From Symbiodinium natans (Eukaryota > Sar > Dinophyceae > Suessiales > Symbiodiniaceae): DNA of 64,000 nucleotides. Under the pieces are notes generated by a model. That model made no database searches and had not been told where the DNA came from. It saw nothing but the letters and a program-made list of their open reading frames with translations. The stretch lies in NCBI GenBank assembly GCA_905221605.1, contig CAJNDS010000012.1, positions 62,001 through 126,000 of the forward strand. Reading direction: 5' to 3'. A program made the position numbers and the translations under genes. Every line of letters starts with the position of its first letter. Positions within the stretch are counted from its first letter, which is position 1. Positions 37,681 through 48,135 of the stretch are shown here, one piece after another.

Positions 37681-38239
37681 AGTGTAGGGTTCTGGGGTTG
37701 AGGGCCTTCATCACGCTGATGGCAACGATCACGACTGCCATTGTCACTCTTCTACCTGTGAATCTGATGACCCCCCATGCTGATATCGAAGCCCTCCCAA
37801 CCCACACCTTCCGAACCTGACCCCAAGCCCGAACCGAAACAAGCGACAAGGTGGCAACACCACAATCGCAAATCGCCTTTAGTGACAATCAGCTTCCGTT
37901 CTTAGGTGCAGCTAGTTGCCGTAGTGGCAGGAGTGATGCAAGCAAGGTTTAGGCGCTGGGTCAGAGTAGGCGATCGAAGGTTTAACGTTTACAGTAGTGC
38001 GGGGATGATGTGAGTATTTAAAGGTTGAGTGAGTTCAAAGGTCTGGGTTTTACTCTGCAGCTACTCTTACCAAGGCCACTATGGCATCTTATGCAAGGTA
38101 GCTCGGACTCCGAAGGTGAAGGGCCCAAAGCGACGATAGTGATGCGGATGATGGTCCCGCTGGTTTGCGAATGTGAATTGATCCTCCCTCACATTACACC
38201 TCTCTCTTGCTCAACTTGCGCCTCCAAGGGACGAAACGC

Positions 38240-38427
38240 CCCAAACCCTAGACCTTAAACTCTAAACCCCAATATGCCCACCCTAAACTCTAAACCCCAA
38301 ACCCAAAACCCAAAACCCTAAAGCCTAAACCCAAAACCCTAAACCATAAACCCTAAACCCTAAACCCTAAACCCGAAACTCTAAACCCTAAACCCTAAAC
38401 CCTAAACCCTAAACCCTAAACCCCCAC
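38240..38427 (+). repeat. CCCTAAA array
   Basis: About 22 units with several point variants; the last is CCCCCACAG, which supplies the presumed acceptor of the next island. Confidence 0.95.
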
Positions 38428-38429
38428 AG

Positions 38430-38488
38430 GGAAGCACCTGTCCTGCATCTTCGACCTGTCGCCTGACTTGGACTTTCAACGAATGCAG
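38430..38488 (+). CDS. Candidate internal exon (island 14), unrecognised
   Basis: 59 bp with textbook borders CCCACAG|G and ATGCAG|GTGGGT. The frame reads KHLSCIFDLSPDLDFQRMQ. Here the donor itself is not a repeat unit, and the G-rich repeat follows a few bases later. A minus frame (DRSKMQDRCFPVG|GTTTAGGG) is also possible. Confidence 0.42.
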
Positions 38489-38769
38489 GTGGGTGGGGGG
38501 TTCAGGGCTTACCAACACAGGAGCCGAAAAATCACTTCCAATCTAATTGCCCGCGAACTCCATGGAAGTCGATTTTGTATGTTTAGGTAACTAAAAAGCT
38601 CATATAATATCAAAAGCAGTAAGAAATGTGGTTTTTATCGTGGATATTGACTTACGTAGAATGAAACAACACACACTACCAAGCTCACCACGGCACATAC
38701 TCCAATATGATGGAGAGGGGTTGCGCACTTGCATCCTTCAGTGTTCAGTGGAAGCCTGATCTTGGACTC

Positions 38770-38955
38770 TAAGCCCCAAACCCTAAACCCTAAACCCTAA
38801 ACCCTAAACCCTCAACCCTCAACCCTCAACCCTAAACCCTAAACCCTAAACCCTAAACCCTAAACCCTAAACCCTAAACCCTAAACCCTAAACCCTAAAC
38901 CCTAAACCCTAAACCCTAAACCCCTAAACCCTAAACCCCAAACCCTAAACCCCAA
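38770..38955 (+). repeat. CCCTAAA array
   Basis: About 26 units with a block of CCCTCAA. Confidence 0.97.
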
Positions 38956-39094
38956 ACTCCGAGCCATCCTCCCCGTTTCACCTGCCTTCACAACGGCCAG
39001 GAGCCCTTTTACTGCCTTGACGTCCAGCTACGTCTCGCGGCGGGGCCTACCAAGGCAACCCTCTGTCCCGCACTCAACTTGGCACGCCCCCGAA

Positions 39095-39111
39095 ACCCTA
39101 AACCCTAAACC

Positions 39112-39150
<39 letters not shown>

Positions 39151-39160
39151 ACCCTAAACC
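39095..39160 (+). repeat. CCCTCAA array
   Basis: Six consecutive CCCTCAA units between CCCTAAA units; another locally homogenised variant. Confidence 0.93.
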
Positions 39161-39735
39161 CTAAGTGCGCTTCAGCCTTGGGGCTAGAATGGGACTGAAG
39201 GGTTGAACCCTGAACCCCAAACCCTAAACTTAAACCCTCCACCCGGCGGCGGGGGGTCGCGAGGGTGTGGGCCCATGAGAATCCTCCACTCGCCTCTTGA
39301 GCAGGAGGCATATGGGCCCCAAAACTCTTCCTCAAAAACCCCCAAGGGTTCCAGCGTCTCAGCCCAAGCACCAACCCCATCTTGAACTCGTCAAGGCGCG
39401 AAAGCCCTAAACCCCCGAAGAGCCCTGAAAGCCCTAAACCCTGAACCCTGAAGCCTGAACCCTGAACCCTAAACCCTGAACCCTGAACCCAAGGCCTTCT
39501 CCGCACGGGGCTTGTCGCGCCAGCCTGGCTGGCCATGTTTCACTCCCTTTCCGAGGCGCACTCGGGGGCAGGGATTCGAGTCCGCGTGGCCCTGGTGCAC
39601 CCTAGACGTGAAAGCCCGAAAGCCGAGCACTAAATCCTAAACCTTCAAAGCTGCCAAGCCCTCCAAAACCCCTAGTACTAAATACCGAGAACCCTAAACC
39701 CCCCTAAACCCTGGAGCTCAAAGAGCCCAATTCAG

Positions 39736-39819
39736 TGGCTGAGAACCCAAAGGCCCATAATGCCAACAGTGGCCCTGAGCAAGTTCGGCACGTTTGCTCT
39801 TCAAGCCCCGTGTTCGGGG
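39736..39819 (+). CDS. Candidate internal exon (island 15), unrecognised
   Basis: 84 bp, AATTCAG|TGG...GGGG|GTTGAGGG. The open frame begins AENPKAHNANSGPEQVRHVC. The following array is made of TTGAGGG units. Confidence 0.35.
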
Positions 39820-39821
39820 GT

Positions 39822-39860
<39 letters not shown>

Positions 39861-39868
39861 GGCTTAGG
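39820..39868 (+). repeat. TTGAGGG array
   Basis: Six to seven identical variant heptamers beginning at the presumed donor. Confidence 0.93.
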
Positions 39869-40114
39869 GAAAACCCACAGCCGCTAGGGTGGGTTGACCC
39901 TCGGTAAGGTTTAAGGTTTTGGGGGCTAGGGCTTGGGGTTTCGCGTCTCCATTTTCCGTGCCGAAAAAGGAACAAAAAATCTTGAAACCAACGCGCCTGA
40001 CTCCGGAGCCAACTTCAACCTCACATGCCCCAACACCCCAAAGCCTCAACCCGCAACCCCTAAACCCGTAACCTATACACCCTACGAATCTAATAGCCTC
40101 AACCCTGAATCCTC

Positions 40115-40255
40115 AACCCCAAACCCCAAAGCCCAAAGCCCAAAGCCCAAAGCCCAAAGCCCAAAGCCCAAAGCCCAAAGCCCAAAGCCCAAAGCCCAAA
40201 CCCCAAACCCCAAACCCTAAACCCTAAACCCTAAACCCTAAACCCTAAACCGTAA
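40115..40255 (+). repeat. CCCAAAG then CCCTAAA array
   Basis: About eleven CCCAAAG units, then CCCCAAA and CCCTAAA units. Confidence 0.95.
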
Positions 40256-40270
40256 AACCCCAAGCCAAAG

Positions 40271-40345
40271 CTGGGGAAAGGATTCTGAGAGTTTCCGGCT
40301 CCAGCCACTGAGCTGCGAGAGCATTTTCAGGCGCCACCGTCAGGG
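40271..40345 (+). CDS. Candidate internal exon (island 16), unrecognised
   Basis: 75 bp, GCCAAAG|C...CAGGG|GTTTAGGG. The frame reads WGKDSESFRLQPLSCESIFR and continues open. Confidence 0.37.
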
Positions 40346-40400
40346 GTTTAGGGTTTAGGGTTTCGGGTTTCGGGTTTACCCCTTGAGGGCTTGGGGTTGA
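40346..40400 (+). repeat. TTTAGGG array
   Basis: Short, with TTTCGGG variants, starting at the presumed donor. Confidence 0.88.
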
Positions 40401-40862
40401 GGGTTTACAACCCTTCAGTCACGAAGCATATTAGCAAAGCATCGGAGGGTGGCTTTAGGGGGCACAGGCTTTCGCGCTGAAGTCGTACATGACATGCAGC
40501 CTTTGTAGCCTCAAAATCCCCCAAATCCCCAAGCCCAAACCACAAACCCCAAACCCTAAATGCTAAACCCTAAACCCGAAACTTGGCCCTAAACCCGACA
40601 GCCTAAACCCCAAACCCCAACCCGAACCCCAAAACCCTAATTTGCTAAGCACATGCAGGGCGTGCTTTGCCATAAGCCAAGACCCAGGTAAAGCTTCCTC
40701 AACACTACAAAGATCCGGCAGGCAAACCCCCTAAAACCCGAAAGATCCCCGCAAAGACCCTAAAGCCCTGAAAGCCCTGGAAGCCTTCAAGCCCTAAACC
40801 ACTACGCCCCACAAACCTCGAAGGCCTAGACCCTAAATTGAAAACGCCATTCCAGAACCCAA

Positions 40863-41007
40863 TACTTGGAGGTTCATGGTACTTCTTAAACACATTCTAA
40901 CTGTACTTATAACCCACTTATAAGCCCCTTAAGTGCCCTAATATTGGTATAAGTACAGGTATAAGTACAGTTGTTTTTGGTTCATAAGTATCATGAACAT
41001 CCAAGTA
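40863..41007. mobile_element. MITE-like inverted-repeat element
   Basis: The ends are imperfect inverted repeats of about 45 bp. The left end has TACTTGGAGGTTCATGGTAC and then AACTGTACTTATA. The right end, reverse-complemented, has TACTTGGATGTTCATGATAC and then AACTGTACTTATA. Only about 40 bp separate the arms. No coding capacity. Confidence 0.6.
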
Positions 41008-41142
41008 GTCTCCTCGCCGGGTAGGGAGACTAGCCCGACTTCGTTCGGCCGGCGGAGGACCAGCTTGGGTTCAGGCTTCAGAGGGAGTTTGGGAGCTTAG
41101 GGTTGGTCTAGGGGTTCATAATGAAGGGTTTCATGAAGGGCA

Positions 41143-41250
41143 AACCCTAAACCCTAAACCCTAAACCCTAAACCCTAAACCCTAAACTCTAAACCCTAAA
41201 CCCTAAACCCTAAACCCTAAACCCTAAGCCCTAAGCCCTAAACCCTAAGT
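41143..41250 (+). repeat. CCCTAAA array
   Basis: About 15 units, the last few CCCTAAG. Confidence 0.95.
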
Positions 41251-41357
41251 GTGTGGGGGTTTAGGGTTTGAAGTCCAGCGCTTGTTTCGTAATACAGACC
41301 CCATCAAAGCCCTCAAAACCTTGTTATTGCCCGCCGCCCACCCCAAGCCTGGACCCT

Positions 41358-41442
41358 TCAAAACCCTAAACTCTAAACTCTAAACCCTAAACCCTAAACC
41401 CTAAACCCTAAACCCTAAACCCTAAACCCTAAACCCTAAACC
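41358..41442 (+). repeat. CCCTAAA array
   Basis: About twelve units; the 41443-41577 sequence to its right is unique. Confidence 0.95.
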
Positions 41443-41577
41443 CGCATACCCCCCTGTGGGGCAACAAGAACAGGTATTCTGCTCGTGGTTCAGGTGCAGA
41501 AAAAAGCAGCCACCGAGAACCCGAAACCCTAATGAAGCACCGCAAGCCCTTCTGCAAACGGAGGAGCTCACCTGCAG

Positions 41578-41623
41578 CTCTTAGCTTCGCCAAGGTGGAG
41601 GCAAGTTGCACACACCCCGAAGG
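41578..41623 (+). CDS. Candidate small exon (island 17), unrecognised
   Basis: 46 bp, CTCACCTGCAG|CT...GAAGG|GTTTAGGG. The frame reads LSFAKVEASCTHPE. The minus strand over the same bases reads LASTLAKLRAAG|GTGAGC, so the strand is ambiguous. Confidence 0.3.
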
Positions 41624-41690
41624 GTTTAGGGTTTAGGGTTTAGAGTTTAGGGTTTAGGGTTTAGGATTTAGGGTTTAGGGTTAAGGACCC
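41624..41690 (+). repeat. TTTAGGG array
   Basis: About nine units, with TTTAGAG and TTTAGGA variants. Confidence 0.93.
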
Positions 41691-42147
41691 CACGTATAAT
41701 CCTAAATGTTGAGCAGGCTGCATCCTGAAAGGACGAGGTCAGCGCACGTGGTCTCTTTTATCAAGCTCAGGGACAGTGACCATGGCGCTACAGACTTGAA
41801 AGTACTCACAAACAAGACGCGAAGCTAACTAGCACCCATTACGGAATGCTACGTGCATTCGTCACACCGTACCATACATGTAGACTTGCATAGACATGGC
41901 CCTAGACAGTTCCTTCGTAGCCTTCCCCTATAGACCAAGATGTTGCAGAATGCGCATCTTTTGATCGACCTCCTGATACCCAGGAACCTCGCAGCCTGGA
42001 GTATTTTCAACACTGAAGCTAAACCCTAAACCCCATAAACCCTCTAAATCCTCTAAGACCACTGAGCACCGCGTCGTGCCCCGACACCTGCCCCAGCAAT
42101 AAAGCCTAAACCCCGAGCCCCAAACTGCAAAACGCAATCCCTACGTC

Positions 42148-42243
42148 CTAAACCCTAAACCTAAACCCTAAACCCTAGACCCTAGACCCTAGACCCTAGA
42201 CCCTAGACCCCAGACCCCAGACCCCAGACCCTAGACCCTAGAC
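42148..42243 (+). repeat. CCCTAAA then CCCTAGA array
   Basis: The right part is homogenised CCCTAGA/CCCCAGA and ends at GACCGCGCAG, the presumed acceptor. Confidence 0.95.
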
Positions 42244-42250
42244 CGCGCAG

Positions 42251-42347
42251 AAGTCCTCAAAGCCCCAAGCGCTTCCAGGTGCCCAGCTTGCGCAACCTCC
42301 AGCGGCTGCGCCACACAAGCCCCTGCAAGGAGAAGGCAGCGCGAAGG
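42251..42347 (+). CDS. Candidate internal exon (island 18), basic, unrecognised
   Basis: 97 bp, GCGCAG|A...AAGG|GTTCAGGG. The frame begins SPQSPKRFQVPSLRNLQRLR, with mostly G or C in third positions. All three plus frames happen to be open. A minus reading with acceptor TTCTCCTTGCAG is also credible. Confidence 0.38.
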
Positions 42348-42520
42348 GTTCAGGGTTTGGGGTTTCGGGTTTCGGGTTTAGGGTTTAGGAGTAGAGTTTA
42401 GGGTTTAAGGCTTAAACCCTAAACGGATTTAGGGCTTGAGGTTTAGGGTTTTTCGCGTTCAAAGGGGCTGGGGTTTAGGGTTTAGGGGTTTCGGGTTTAG
42501 AGTTTAGGGTTTAGGGCTTA
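42348..42520 (+). repeat. TTTAGGG-type array, irregular
   Basis: TTCAGGG, TTTGGGG and TTTCGGG units, interrupted by unique bases and one short inverted CCCTAAA. Confidence 0.85.
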
Positions 42521-42619
42521 CACCTATTCTGAAGACTCCTCGAGCTTACAAGATGCCTTTCGACACCCCAACTCCTGCTCTCAAAGAGGGGTTTAGGGTT
42601 TAGGGTGTTAGGGTTTAGG

Positions 42620-43215
42620 GTTTATGGTTGCGGTCCCGGTTTCGCGGATTTCTGCTGGCAGTTGTGATAGGACCGGCTTGCTGTTGCAGAATATCTGGTA
42701 GGATGTTGTTGCTGTCGTTGGAGAGCGTGTATCTGGTTCCTTCTTGTGGTGAGTGCATGTATGAGGTGTCCTTTTGGGGATAAGTACTGGAAATCCTTTC
42801 GCTGGCCCAAAACTCACAAGTCCCAGTTCCTTTTAGGGACACAGATTCCTTGTTGGATCAACTGAGTTGTGCTGTTTCTAGCAAAAAAACGGGCCCAGTC
42901 CGAAGATTGAGGCCCAGTGGTTCGGACGTTCAGACTCAACTCAGATATCCAGAAAGCAGGGCAAGGTTGGAACTCAGGTTTTGACCACGCGTGGGATGAG
43001 GGCTCAATTGTGGCAAGGGGTCTCTGATTGTGGTGTGCGGGGTTCTGTTTGTGCCCCTCCGCCCCTCCCTCTCCCCTTGGCCACAAACCTTTTTAAGACG
43101 TACTTTGACAATCAACAATAAGCGTAAACCTCCCGAAACAACCCTCAGCCCCAAAACCCAAAACCCTGACACCCAAAACCCCCTAAGCCTAGTCCAGGCG
43201 CCTGCATTCTGAAGT
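42620..43215. other. Unassigned unique sequence
   Basis: Intron-like position (between a G-array and a C-array). Overlapping small frames on both strands, none recognised. Confidence 0.4.
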
Positions 43216-43216
43216 C

Positions 43217-43437
43217 TCAACCCTAAACCCTAAACCCTAAGCCTAAACCCTAAACCCTAAACCCTAAACCCTAAACCCTAAACCCTAAACCCTAAACCCT
43301 AAACCCTAAACCCTAAACCCTTAACCCTTAACCCTTAACCCTTAACCCTTAACCCTTAACCCCTTAACCCCTTAACCCTTAACCCTAAACCCTAAACCCT
43401 AAACCCTGAACCCTAAACCCTAAACCTTTGTCAAAGC
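43217..43437 (+). repeat. CCCTAAA array with a CCCTTAA block
   Basis: About 31 units; the middle (43320-43385) is homogenised CCCTTAA. Confidence 0.96.
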
Positions 43438-43529
43438 CCTGAACCCTAAACCCTCAAAGGCTGAGGGAGTCCTCCGCACTCAAGCTGAAGATTTGGGTTG
43501 GAAGTTTAGGCGCTCAGGCACTGCACAAA

Positions 43530-43626
43530 GGAACCCTAAACCCTAAACCCTAAACCCTAAACCCTAAACCCTAAACCCTAAACCCTAAACCCTAAACCCT
43601 AAACCCTAAACCCTAAACCCTAAACC
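43530..43626 (+). repeat. CCCTAAA array
   Basis: About 13 pure units. Confidence 0.97.
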
Positions 43627-43699
43627 TCAGGTTTCGAAACATAGGTGTGGCTTGGCTAAAGTGCCCCTCCGCTCCCCTCCCCCCCGGCGCCAAACCTCA

Positions 43700-43798
43700 C
43701 CCCCTAAACCCTAAACCCTAGACCCTAAACCCTAAGCCCTAAGCCCTAAACCCTAAGCCCTAAACCCTAAACCCTAAACCCCAAACCCTAAACCCCCA
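43700..43798 (+). repeat. CCCTAAA / CCCTAAG array
   Basis: About 14 units ending CCCCCAAG. Confidence 0.95.
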
Positions 43799-43877
43799 AG
43801 AGCCCTGCGACGAAGGTGGGCACCGTGTCCTCCGTCATGAGTGGCATGAGCCCCTCCATGAGGCTGCCATGTCATAG
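43794..43877. CDS. Candidate exon, strand ambiguous
   Basis: Plus: after CCCCCAAG, the frame reads SPATKVGTVSSVMSGMSPSM and on to GTCGGC (43801-43877). Minus: ATGACATGGCAG, then LMEGLMPLMTEDTVPTFVAG to GTTTAGGG (43863-43794), which looks more protein-like. Flanked by a C-array on the left and a G-array on the right, as for the other islands. Confidence 0.35.
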
Positions 43878-44340
43878 GGTCGGCATCAGGGGCTGGGGGG
43901 GTTAAGGTTTTGAGAGGGTTTGGGGTTTGGGGTTTAGGGTTTAGGGTTTAGGGGGACCCTAAACCTTGGATACCTGGACCCTCAAAGTGCCCAGAATTGC
44001 CCGGAAGGACCCATGCCGGACATGTTTGGGTAATGAAATCCTCAACCCGGGCTTCTAAAGAACCCCCCAAAACCCGAACCCCTACAAGCACCCCCTAAAG
44101 CCGAGCACCGTGCGTTAGTGACTGGGCACTCTTCTCTCTTCCAGGCGTGGTGAGCTTTTCACCGGCAGCCTCGCTTACAGCCGGGCAGCCAAGATCGGGG
44201 CAGCAAGAGGGGGTGAGGTAACTAGGGCCATAGGAAGAAAAGTGGAGATGACGTTGTGCAAGTGAGTCCTCATTCCCAAACTTAAAGACATCAGGCTGGC
44301 CCGAGGAGGCATGATGCCATTGCGGTTTCGTGTTTTGCAG

Positions 44341-44485
44341 ATGGCTGCTGACTTTGCTGACTTCTGTCCACTGCGGCAACCTCTCTTGGCCTTGAAGCAT
44401 ATGATCCTCCCGACCCTTACCGGCCCTCCCTTTGCGACCACTGGCTTGATGAGCTCCCTTCTTGCTGATAAACAGTCGTGGGCAG
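44341..44485 (+). CDS. Candidate 145-bp exon, unrecognised
   Basis: CGTGTTTTGCAG|ATGGCT...GGGCAG|GTTACA. 48 codons, beginning MAADFADFCPLRQPLLALKH. Strong acceptor. It lies outside the array-flanked pattern (the nearest repeat is a short CCCTAAA patch at 44503), so it may belong to another transcript. A minus frame (44095-44592, 165 codons) overlaps it. Confidence 0.33.
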
Positions 44486-45244
44486 GTTACAAAGGTTTTC
44501 GGGACCCTAAACCCTAAACCCGACACCCTGGAAACTCCAGGCCCTACATCTTGCCGAGGCATGGACTCGTCCCTTCCCGTGCAGACCAACATGTTCGACT
44601 TCGGCTTTCAAGATGTTGAAGTGCAGCGCGGGTCCCGAGATGTTTTCTCGTTTTCGAGGGGTTGAGGGTTTCATGACGTCGAGGTTCTTCTGGATTTCTG
44701 AGCCCCAAACCCGAACGACCCCAGACCTACCCGAGGCCCGTAGATGGTTTTCGGGGTTGGGGTCTTACGGGTCTCTCAGCGCCAGGGCTGTTGCAGCCCC
44801 TTTGGTGTGGAAACCTTGAAGCCCAAACCTTAAACCCTGAACCATCAGCTGCCGGCCCAAGCTCCACTAAGACCTCAGCTGATCCGAATGCTGGGGGAGA
44901 AGTTCGGCCTTATGGGGTTTGGGGCTGGCGGAAGCGAAAAAGAGTGCCGTCATCATTTGGTTCTTCATGCCGCCAACAACAGCATTCCCAAACTCTATGG
45001 ACCCGAACCGGCCCGAACTCTCCTGAATCCTCAACCCTGCTTGTCGCCTTTGACCCACGAAACCCGAAAACCCCCCGAAGCCCCTAAAACCCAAAGCCCG
45101 AAATTCCTAAAGCCCCAAGCCCTAAACCCACATGGTCACTTCTCGAAAATCTGGTCCCTTGTGGGGTCCTTATGAGAAGGCGGCCCCTTGTCCTTCGCGT
45201 ACCCGAACGGGGCCCATAGTTTAGAGAACCGACCACATTGAAGT

Positions 45245-45342
45245 CCCTAAACCCTAAACCCCAAACCCTAAACCCTAGACCCTAAACCCTAAACCTGAAA
45301 CCTTAAACCCCAAACCCTAAGCCCTAAACCCTAAACCCTCAA
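45245..45342 (+). repeat. CCCTAAA array
   Basis: About 14 mixed units. Confidence 0.93.
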
Positions 45343-45359
45343 GTCCACAACCCACCTAG

Positions 45360-45437
45360 GACGATGGCGGTGGGGGTGGACGCGTCGTCACAGACACTCC
45401 AAATAGGGGAGTCTCGATGCAGGCTCGTGCCTCTAGG
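45360..45437 (+). CDS. Candidate internal exon (island 19), unrecognised
   Basis: 78 bp, 26 codons in phase, CCCACCTAG|GAC...TCTAGG|GTTTAGGG. The frame begins DDGGGGGRVVTDTPNRGVSM. Confidence 0.4.
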
Positions 45438-45475
45438 GTTTAGGGTTTAGGTTTAGGGTTTTGGGGTTAGGATGT
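45438..45475 (+). repeat. Short TTTAGGG array
   Basis: Four to five units beginning at the presumed donor. Confidence 0.88.
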
Positions 45476-46159
45476 AGAGACTAGGATTCAGGACTAGTTG
45501 ATGGTGTGCATGGCTTCATGCTTATTTACTCTGGCTTGGGAATGCAGATCTAGACATGCGTAGGCTCAATGGCTTACTTGCACAGGCATCCGGTGCTGTG
45601 GAAGTCGTATCAGCCAGTGCCGCGAGTCGTCACTTGTAGTTGCCAGTAGACAAGTCGCCAGAGTACCACTAAGCTTCTCCCCCAACACGACAACCCCCTT
45701 AAGAATCGTCAGGCACCATTTTCTTGAAAAGTTTCTCTCTCGGGCCCATCCTTTCAGACCCCGAAATTGAAGGGGTAAGTCTGAATTCATGGGCTGCAGG
45801 GTTTTGGGTGTCGGGCTCAAGCTTTCCCATACCGATCACAGTACCTGCAGGCGAACCTCTCCGGATGATGTCTTTCATGCCTATCGCGCTCAGGGAAGTT
45901 GTTTACGACCCTTCACTCCCACTCCCACCCGCACCCGCGCCCGCACTCGCACTCGCACTCGCACACGGTCGATCCACAGTAAAGTAGCACAGCGATGGCA
46001 TTATTTGCAAAATCACATCTTGGCGGCAACATTTTCTCGGTCCGGATTTTATTTTCAACTCTAAGATAGTGTCATCTAAAGATGGGCAATGCTTGAAGAT
46101 AACACCGTGCAGTGCCAGTGCATGTTCCGTTTGAACCTGCGTTATTCAGGTGAAATCAC
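45476..46159. other. Unassigned unique sequence
   Basis: A short CGCACTCGCACTCGCACTCG repeat near 45930-45965; no recognisable gene. Confidence 0.45.
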
Positions 46160-46412
46160 AACCCCTAAACCCCTAAACCCCTAAACCCCTAAACCCCTAA
46201 ACCCTTAAACCCCTAAACCCCTAAACCCCTAAACCCCTAAACCCCTAAACCCCTAAACCCCTAAACCCCTAAACGCCTAAACGCCTAAACCCCTAAACGC
46301 CTAAACGCCTAAACCCCTAAACCCCTAAACCCCTAAACCCCTAAACCCCTAAACCCCTAAACCCCTAAACCCCTAAACGCCTAAACGCCTAAACCCCTAA
46401 ACCCCTAAACCA
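46160..46412 (+). repeat. CCCCTAAA 8-mer array
   Basis: About 31 octamers with scattered CGCCTAAA units. A longer-C relative of the heptamer. The same octamer forms the array at 49069-49315. Confidence 0.97.
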
Positions 46413-46419
46413 GCAAACA

Positions 46420-46530
46420 AACGGTTCGGTTCGGTTCGGTTACGGTTTCTGTTTCTGCGGTTCGGTTCGGCGGTTCCGATTTGAGCGACGGTTCCGGACG
46501 GTTCGGTTCGCGGTTCGCACGGTTCCACAA
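46420..46530. repeat. GGTTCGG / GGTTCCG degenerate repeat
   Basis: GGTTCGGTTCGGTTCGGTTA, then GGTTCCGA-like variants. A matching block lies at 48950-49065. Confidence 0.8.
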
Positions 46531-46659
46531 AAAACCTCACACCCTGAGCCACCCTAAAACCCCAAGCCCAAAGTCCCCTCAGGAGAGAAGAGAAGAGTAG
46601 CGTAAAGCACTTCGCGAAAAACACTTGGACACGCTCAGGCGGTCTTGAACGCCTGACGC

Positions 46660-47464
46660 CCGCCGACCTCCCAAATACGTACCTTTTTTGGGTCTTTTTG
46701 GCCTGAAAACGCCGTAAAGGGCACGTATTTCGGAGGTCGGGCCGTTCCCGGACCGGACCCCCCCCCCGCCGCCAACCTCCCAAAAACACGTACCTTTTTT
46801 GGGTCTTTTTGGGCCTGAAAAAGGGCCGTTCACGGACCGGATCCCCCCCCACCCGCCGACCTCCCAAATACGTACCTTTTTTGTGTCTTTTTGGGCTTGA
46901 AAACGCCGTAAAGGGCACGTATTTCGAAGGTCGGGCCGTTCCCGGACCGGACCCCCCCCCGCCGCCGACCTCCCAAATACGTACCTTTTTTGGGTCTTTT
47001 TGGGCTTGAAAACGCCGTAAAGGGCACGTATTTCGGAGGTCGGGCCGTTCCCGGACCGGACCCCCCCCCCGCCGCCAACCTCGCAAATACGTACCTTTTT
47101 TGGGTCGTTTTGGGCCTGAAAACGCCGTAAAGGGCACGTATTTCTTAGGTCGGGCCGTTCCCGGACCGGACCCCCCCCGCCCGCCGACCTCCCAAATACG
47201 TACCTTTTTTGGGTCTTTTTGGGCTTGAAAACGCCGTAAAGGGCACGTATTTCCGAGGTCGGGCCATTCCCGGACCGGAACCCCCCCCACCGCCAACCTC
47301 CCAAATACGTACCTTTTTTGGGTCTTTTTGGGCCTGAAAACGCCGTAAAGGGCACGTATTTCTTAGGTCGGGCCGTTCCCGGACCGGCCCCCCGCCGCCT
47401 GCGACCTCCCAAATACGTGCCTTTTTTGTGTCTTTTTGGACCTGAAAACGCCGTAAAGGGCACG
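46660..47464. repeat. ~110-bp tandem repeat, at least eight copies, cut by the gap
   Basis: The unit contains CCTCCCAAATACGTACC, TTTTTTGGGTCTTTTTGGGC, AAAACGCCGTAAAGGGCACG and TATTTCGGAGGTCGGGCCG. CCTCCCAAATACGTACC and GGCACGTATTTCGGAGG are near-perfect inverted partners, so each unit can form a hairpin. Large minus frames (299 and 330 codons) are repeat translations. Confidence 0.94.
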
Positions 47465-47564
47465 NNNNNNNNNNNNNNNNNNNNNNNNNNNNNNNNNNNN
47501 NNNNNNNNNNNNNNNNNNNNNNNNNNNNNNNNNNNNNNNNNNNNNNNNNNNNNNNNNNNNNNNN
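47465..47564. other. Assembly gap (100 N)
   Basis: Exactly 100 N, the usual placeholder for a gap of unknown length; the repeat unit is cut in mid-copy. Confidence 0.99.
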
Positions 47565-47604
47565 AAACCACTCTTTCATATATAATATAAATGTTAATGG
47601 CTTT

Positions 47605-48130
47605 GCGGGCAAGGTCCGAAAATTAGTGGGCAAGGTCCGAAAATTGGCGGGCAAGGTCCGAAAATTGGCGGGCAAGGTCCGAAAATTAGCGGGCAAGGTC
47701 CGAAAATCAGCGGGCAAGGTCCGAAAATCAGTGGGCAAGGTCCATTGGCTGCCCCACGACCTTGCCCACTAATTTTCGGACCTTGCCCGCTGACCCACGA
47801 CCTTGCTCACTGATTTTCGGACCTTGCCCACTAATTTTCGGACCTTGCCCGCTAATTTTCGGACCTTGCCCGCTAATTTTCGGACCCGGGAAAGGCCCGA
47901 AAATTAGCGGGCAAGGTCCGAAAATTAGTGGGCAAGGTCCGAAAATTAGCGGGCAAGGTCCGAAAATTAGCGGGCAAGGTCCGAAAATTAGCGGGCAAGG
48001 TCCGAAAATTAGCGGGCAAGGTCCGAAAATTAGCGGGCAAGGTCCGAAAATTAGCGGGCAAGGTCCGAAAATTAGCGGGCAAGGTCCGAAAATTAGCGGG
48101 CAAGGCCCGAAAATCAGTGGGCAAGGTCCT
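47605..48130. repeat. 21-bp tandem repeat with two internal inversions
   Basis: The unit GGGCAAGGTCCGAAAATTAG(C) is direct at 47605-47745, inverted at about 47757-47884, and direct again at 47891-48130. Period 21 gives endless FGPCPLI or GKVRKLA frames on both strands. The inversion lets the first and second blocks fold into a long hairpin. Confidence 0.96.
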
Positions 48131-48135
48131 TGGGC

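Noticed and set aside
39560-39600. tRNA T-loop-like sequence (GATTCGAGTCC)
   Set aside because: The stem around it does not pair, and no acceptor, D or anticodon arm can be placed.
46397-47738. Large minus-strand proteins, some reading through X residues
   Set aside because: They are tandem-repeat translations, and two cross the 100-N gap.
47605-48130. CRISPR array
   Set aside because: The 21-bp units are contiguous with no unique spacers, orientation changes twice, and the context is eukaryotic with no cas genes.
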